DNA of 13,907 nt from Comamonas sp. (GTDB lineage Bacteria; Pseudomonadota; Gammaproteobacteria; Burkholderiales; Burkholderiaceae_C): NCBI GenBank assembly GCA_019236485.1, contig JAFAIY010000538.1:1-13907 (forward strand), written 5' to 3'. Position numbers and translations under genes: made by a program. How positions within the stretch are numbered: the stretch's first letter is position 1; each line of letters starts with the position of its first letter. Positions 13,315 through 13,907 of this stretch are shown piece by piece. The notes below the pieces were generated by a model. The model was not told the origin of the DNA. It ran no database searches and saw nothing but the letters and a program-made list of their open reading frames with translations.

Positions 13315-13907
13315 ATGCTGAAAATCAACAACCTGCATGCCTATTACGGCAAAAGCCATGTGCTTCATGGCGTGGACTTCGCCATCAATCCCGGCGAGAT
13401 CGTGGCCCTGCTGGGCCGCAATGGTTCGGGACGCTCGACCACGGCCAAGGCCATCATGGGCCTGGTGCACTGGGAGGGCTCGCTGGACTGGAAGGGTCGG
13501 AACCTCCATGGCAAGAAAGCCTATGAGGTTGCCCATCTGGGCATAGGCTATGTGCCCGAAAGCCGCGATGTGTTTCCCAATCTCACGGTGCAGCAGAACC
13601 TGCTGCTGGGCCAGAAGGGCAGCGGCAAGGGCAGCCGCTGGGGCTTTGACGATATGTATGCGATGTTCCCGCGCCTCAAGGAGCGCCAGCACACCGAGGC
13701 GGGCGTGATGTCGGGCGGCGAGCAGCAGATGCTCACGCTGTGCCGCACGCTGATGGGCGACCCGGACCTGATCATCATCGACGAACCCACGGAAGGCCTG
13801 GCGCCCAAGATCGTGGAGCTGGTGGGCGAGTACCTGAAAAAGATCAAGGAGCGCGGCGTGTCCGTGCTGCTGATCGAGCAAAAGCTCACCATCGCCATGA
13901 ATATCTC
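13315..13907 (+). CDS. livF: Branched-chain amino acid-type ABC transporter ATP-binding protein, LivF family (3'-truncated by window edge)
   Basis: Second ATPase subunit; 197 complete codons are visible of an expected ~235-240. The start ATG 13315 has GGAG at 13306-13309, overlapping the livG stop region. Walker A reads GRNGSGRST (34-42): the nearly invariant lysine is Arg40 (codon CGC at 13432-13434). The Q-loop position is YVPES (E82), as usual for LivF. The signature MSGGEQQ (132-138) is intact, Walker B LIIIDEPTEGLAP has D156/E157, and the switch position is Gln (IEQK, Q189), also common in LivF. The remaining C-terminus lies beyond the right edge, so intactness cannot be checked. A gene on the right edge with no visible frameshift is taken as functional. 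Confidence 0.93.
   Translation, partial: MLKINNLHAYYGKSHVLHGVDFAINPGEIVALLGRNGSGRSTTAKAIMGLVHWEGSLDWKGRNLHGKKAYEVAHLGIGYVPESRDVFPNLTVQQNLLLGQKGSGKGSRWGFDDMYAMFPRLKERQHTEAGVMSGGEQQMLTLCRTLMGDPDLIIIDEPTEGLAPKIVELVGEYLKKIKERGVSVLLIEQKLTIAMNI

Noticed and set aside
10032..13331. A 1099-codon open frame on the minus strand opposite the permease and ATPase genes
   Set aside because: It lies wholly antisense to four well-recognised genes, is full of His/Gln/Ala/Gly low-complexity typical of the reverse strand of high-GC genes, and has no known domain. It is a codon-bias shadow.
1..13907. CRISPR arrays, insertion sequences, tRNA/rRNA genes, toxin-antitoxin or phage defence genes
   Set aside because: No spaced direct repeats, transposase motifs, RNA gene structures or such proteins were found on either strand; the region looks like ordinary chromosome.

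Overview
The window is high-GC, densely coded DNA that reads as the chromosome of a betaproteobacterium of the family Comamonadaceae. Comamonas or Delftia are the best guesses, judged from overall protein style, the msrB-yciB-bolA-PPIase neighbourhood and a branched-chain-type ABC operon beside an acyl-CoA ligase. The genus is an inference from memory of such proteins, not a database result. There is no phage, insertion sequence, CRISPR array, tRNA or rRNA.

Left part (1-5224). The window opens inside the 3' end of a chemoreceptor gene on the + strand, whose product ends in a CheR/CheB-tether-like pentapeptide. Everything else to 5224 is on the - strand. Reading in the direction of transcription, it is selO -> msrB (ATGA overlap), then yciB -> bolA-family gene (ATGA overlap), then a periplasmic parvulin-type prolyl isomerase closed by tandem hairpins with a U-tract, then a glutathione S-transferase with its own promoter-like sequence. 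This is a housekeeping and stress block: protein AMPylation, methionine sulfoxide repair, cell envelope, iron-sulfur/redox regulation, periplasmic folding and detoxification.

Right part (5460-13907), all on the + strand. An AMP-forming acyl-CoA ligase ends in a terminator-like hairpin. A candidate sigma70 promoter and a foldable leader precede the first of two tandem, collinear 411-residue periplasmic binding proteins (about 77 % identical by my count). A strong intrinsic terminator separates the two. The second copy is followed, after a large intergenic stem-loop, by a permease-permease-ATPase-ATPase set (LivH, LivM, LivG, LivF types). LivF runs off the right edge. Together these genes would bind a small carboxylate or amino acid in the periplasm and import it with ATP; the neighbouring ligase could then activate an imported acid as its CoA thioester. 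The substrate cannot be read from the sequence.

No clearly new multi-gene system is visible. The points most worth a second look are: (1) the LivF-type ATPase has Arg in place of the Walker A Lys, while its LivG partner has a degenerate signature motif, which puts both defects in the same composite ATP site; (2) the binding-protein pair shows a 110-bp block of perfect identity that suggests gene conversion; (3) YciB carries an internal 22-residue duplication; (4) selO and msrB are translationally coupled; (5) there are structured leaders or intercistronic hairpins at 7274-7336 and 10107-10153. All intergenic gaps are shorter than 300 bases.
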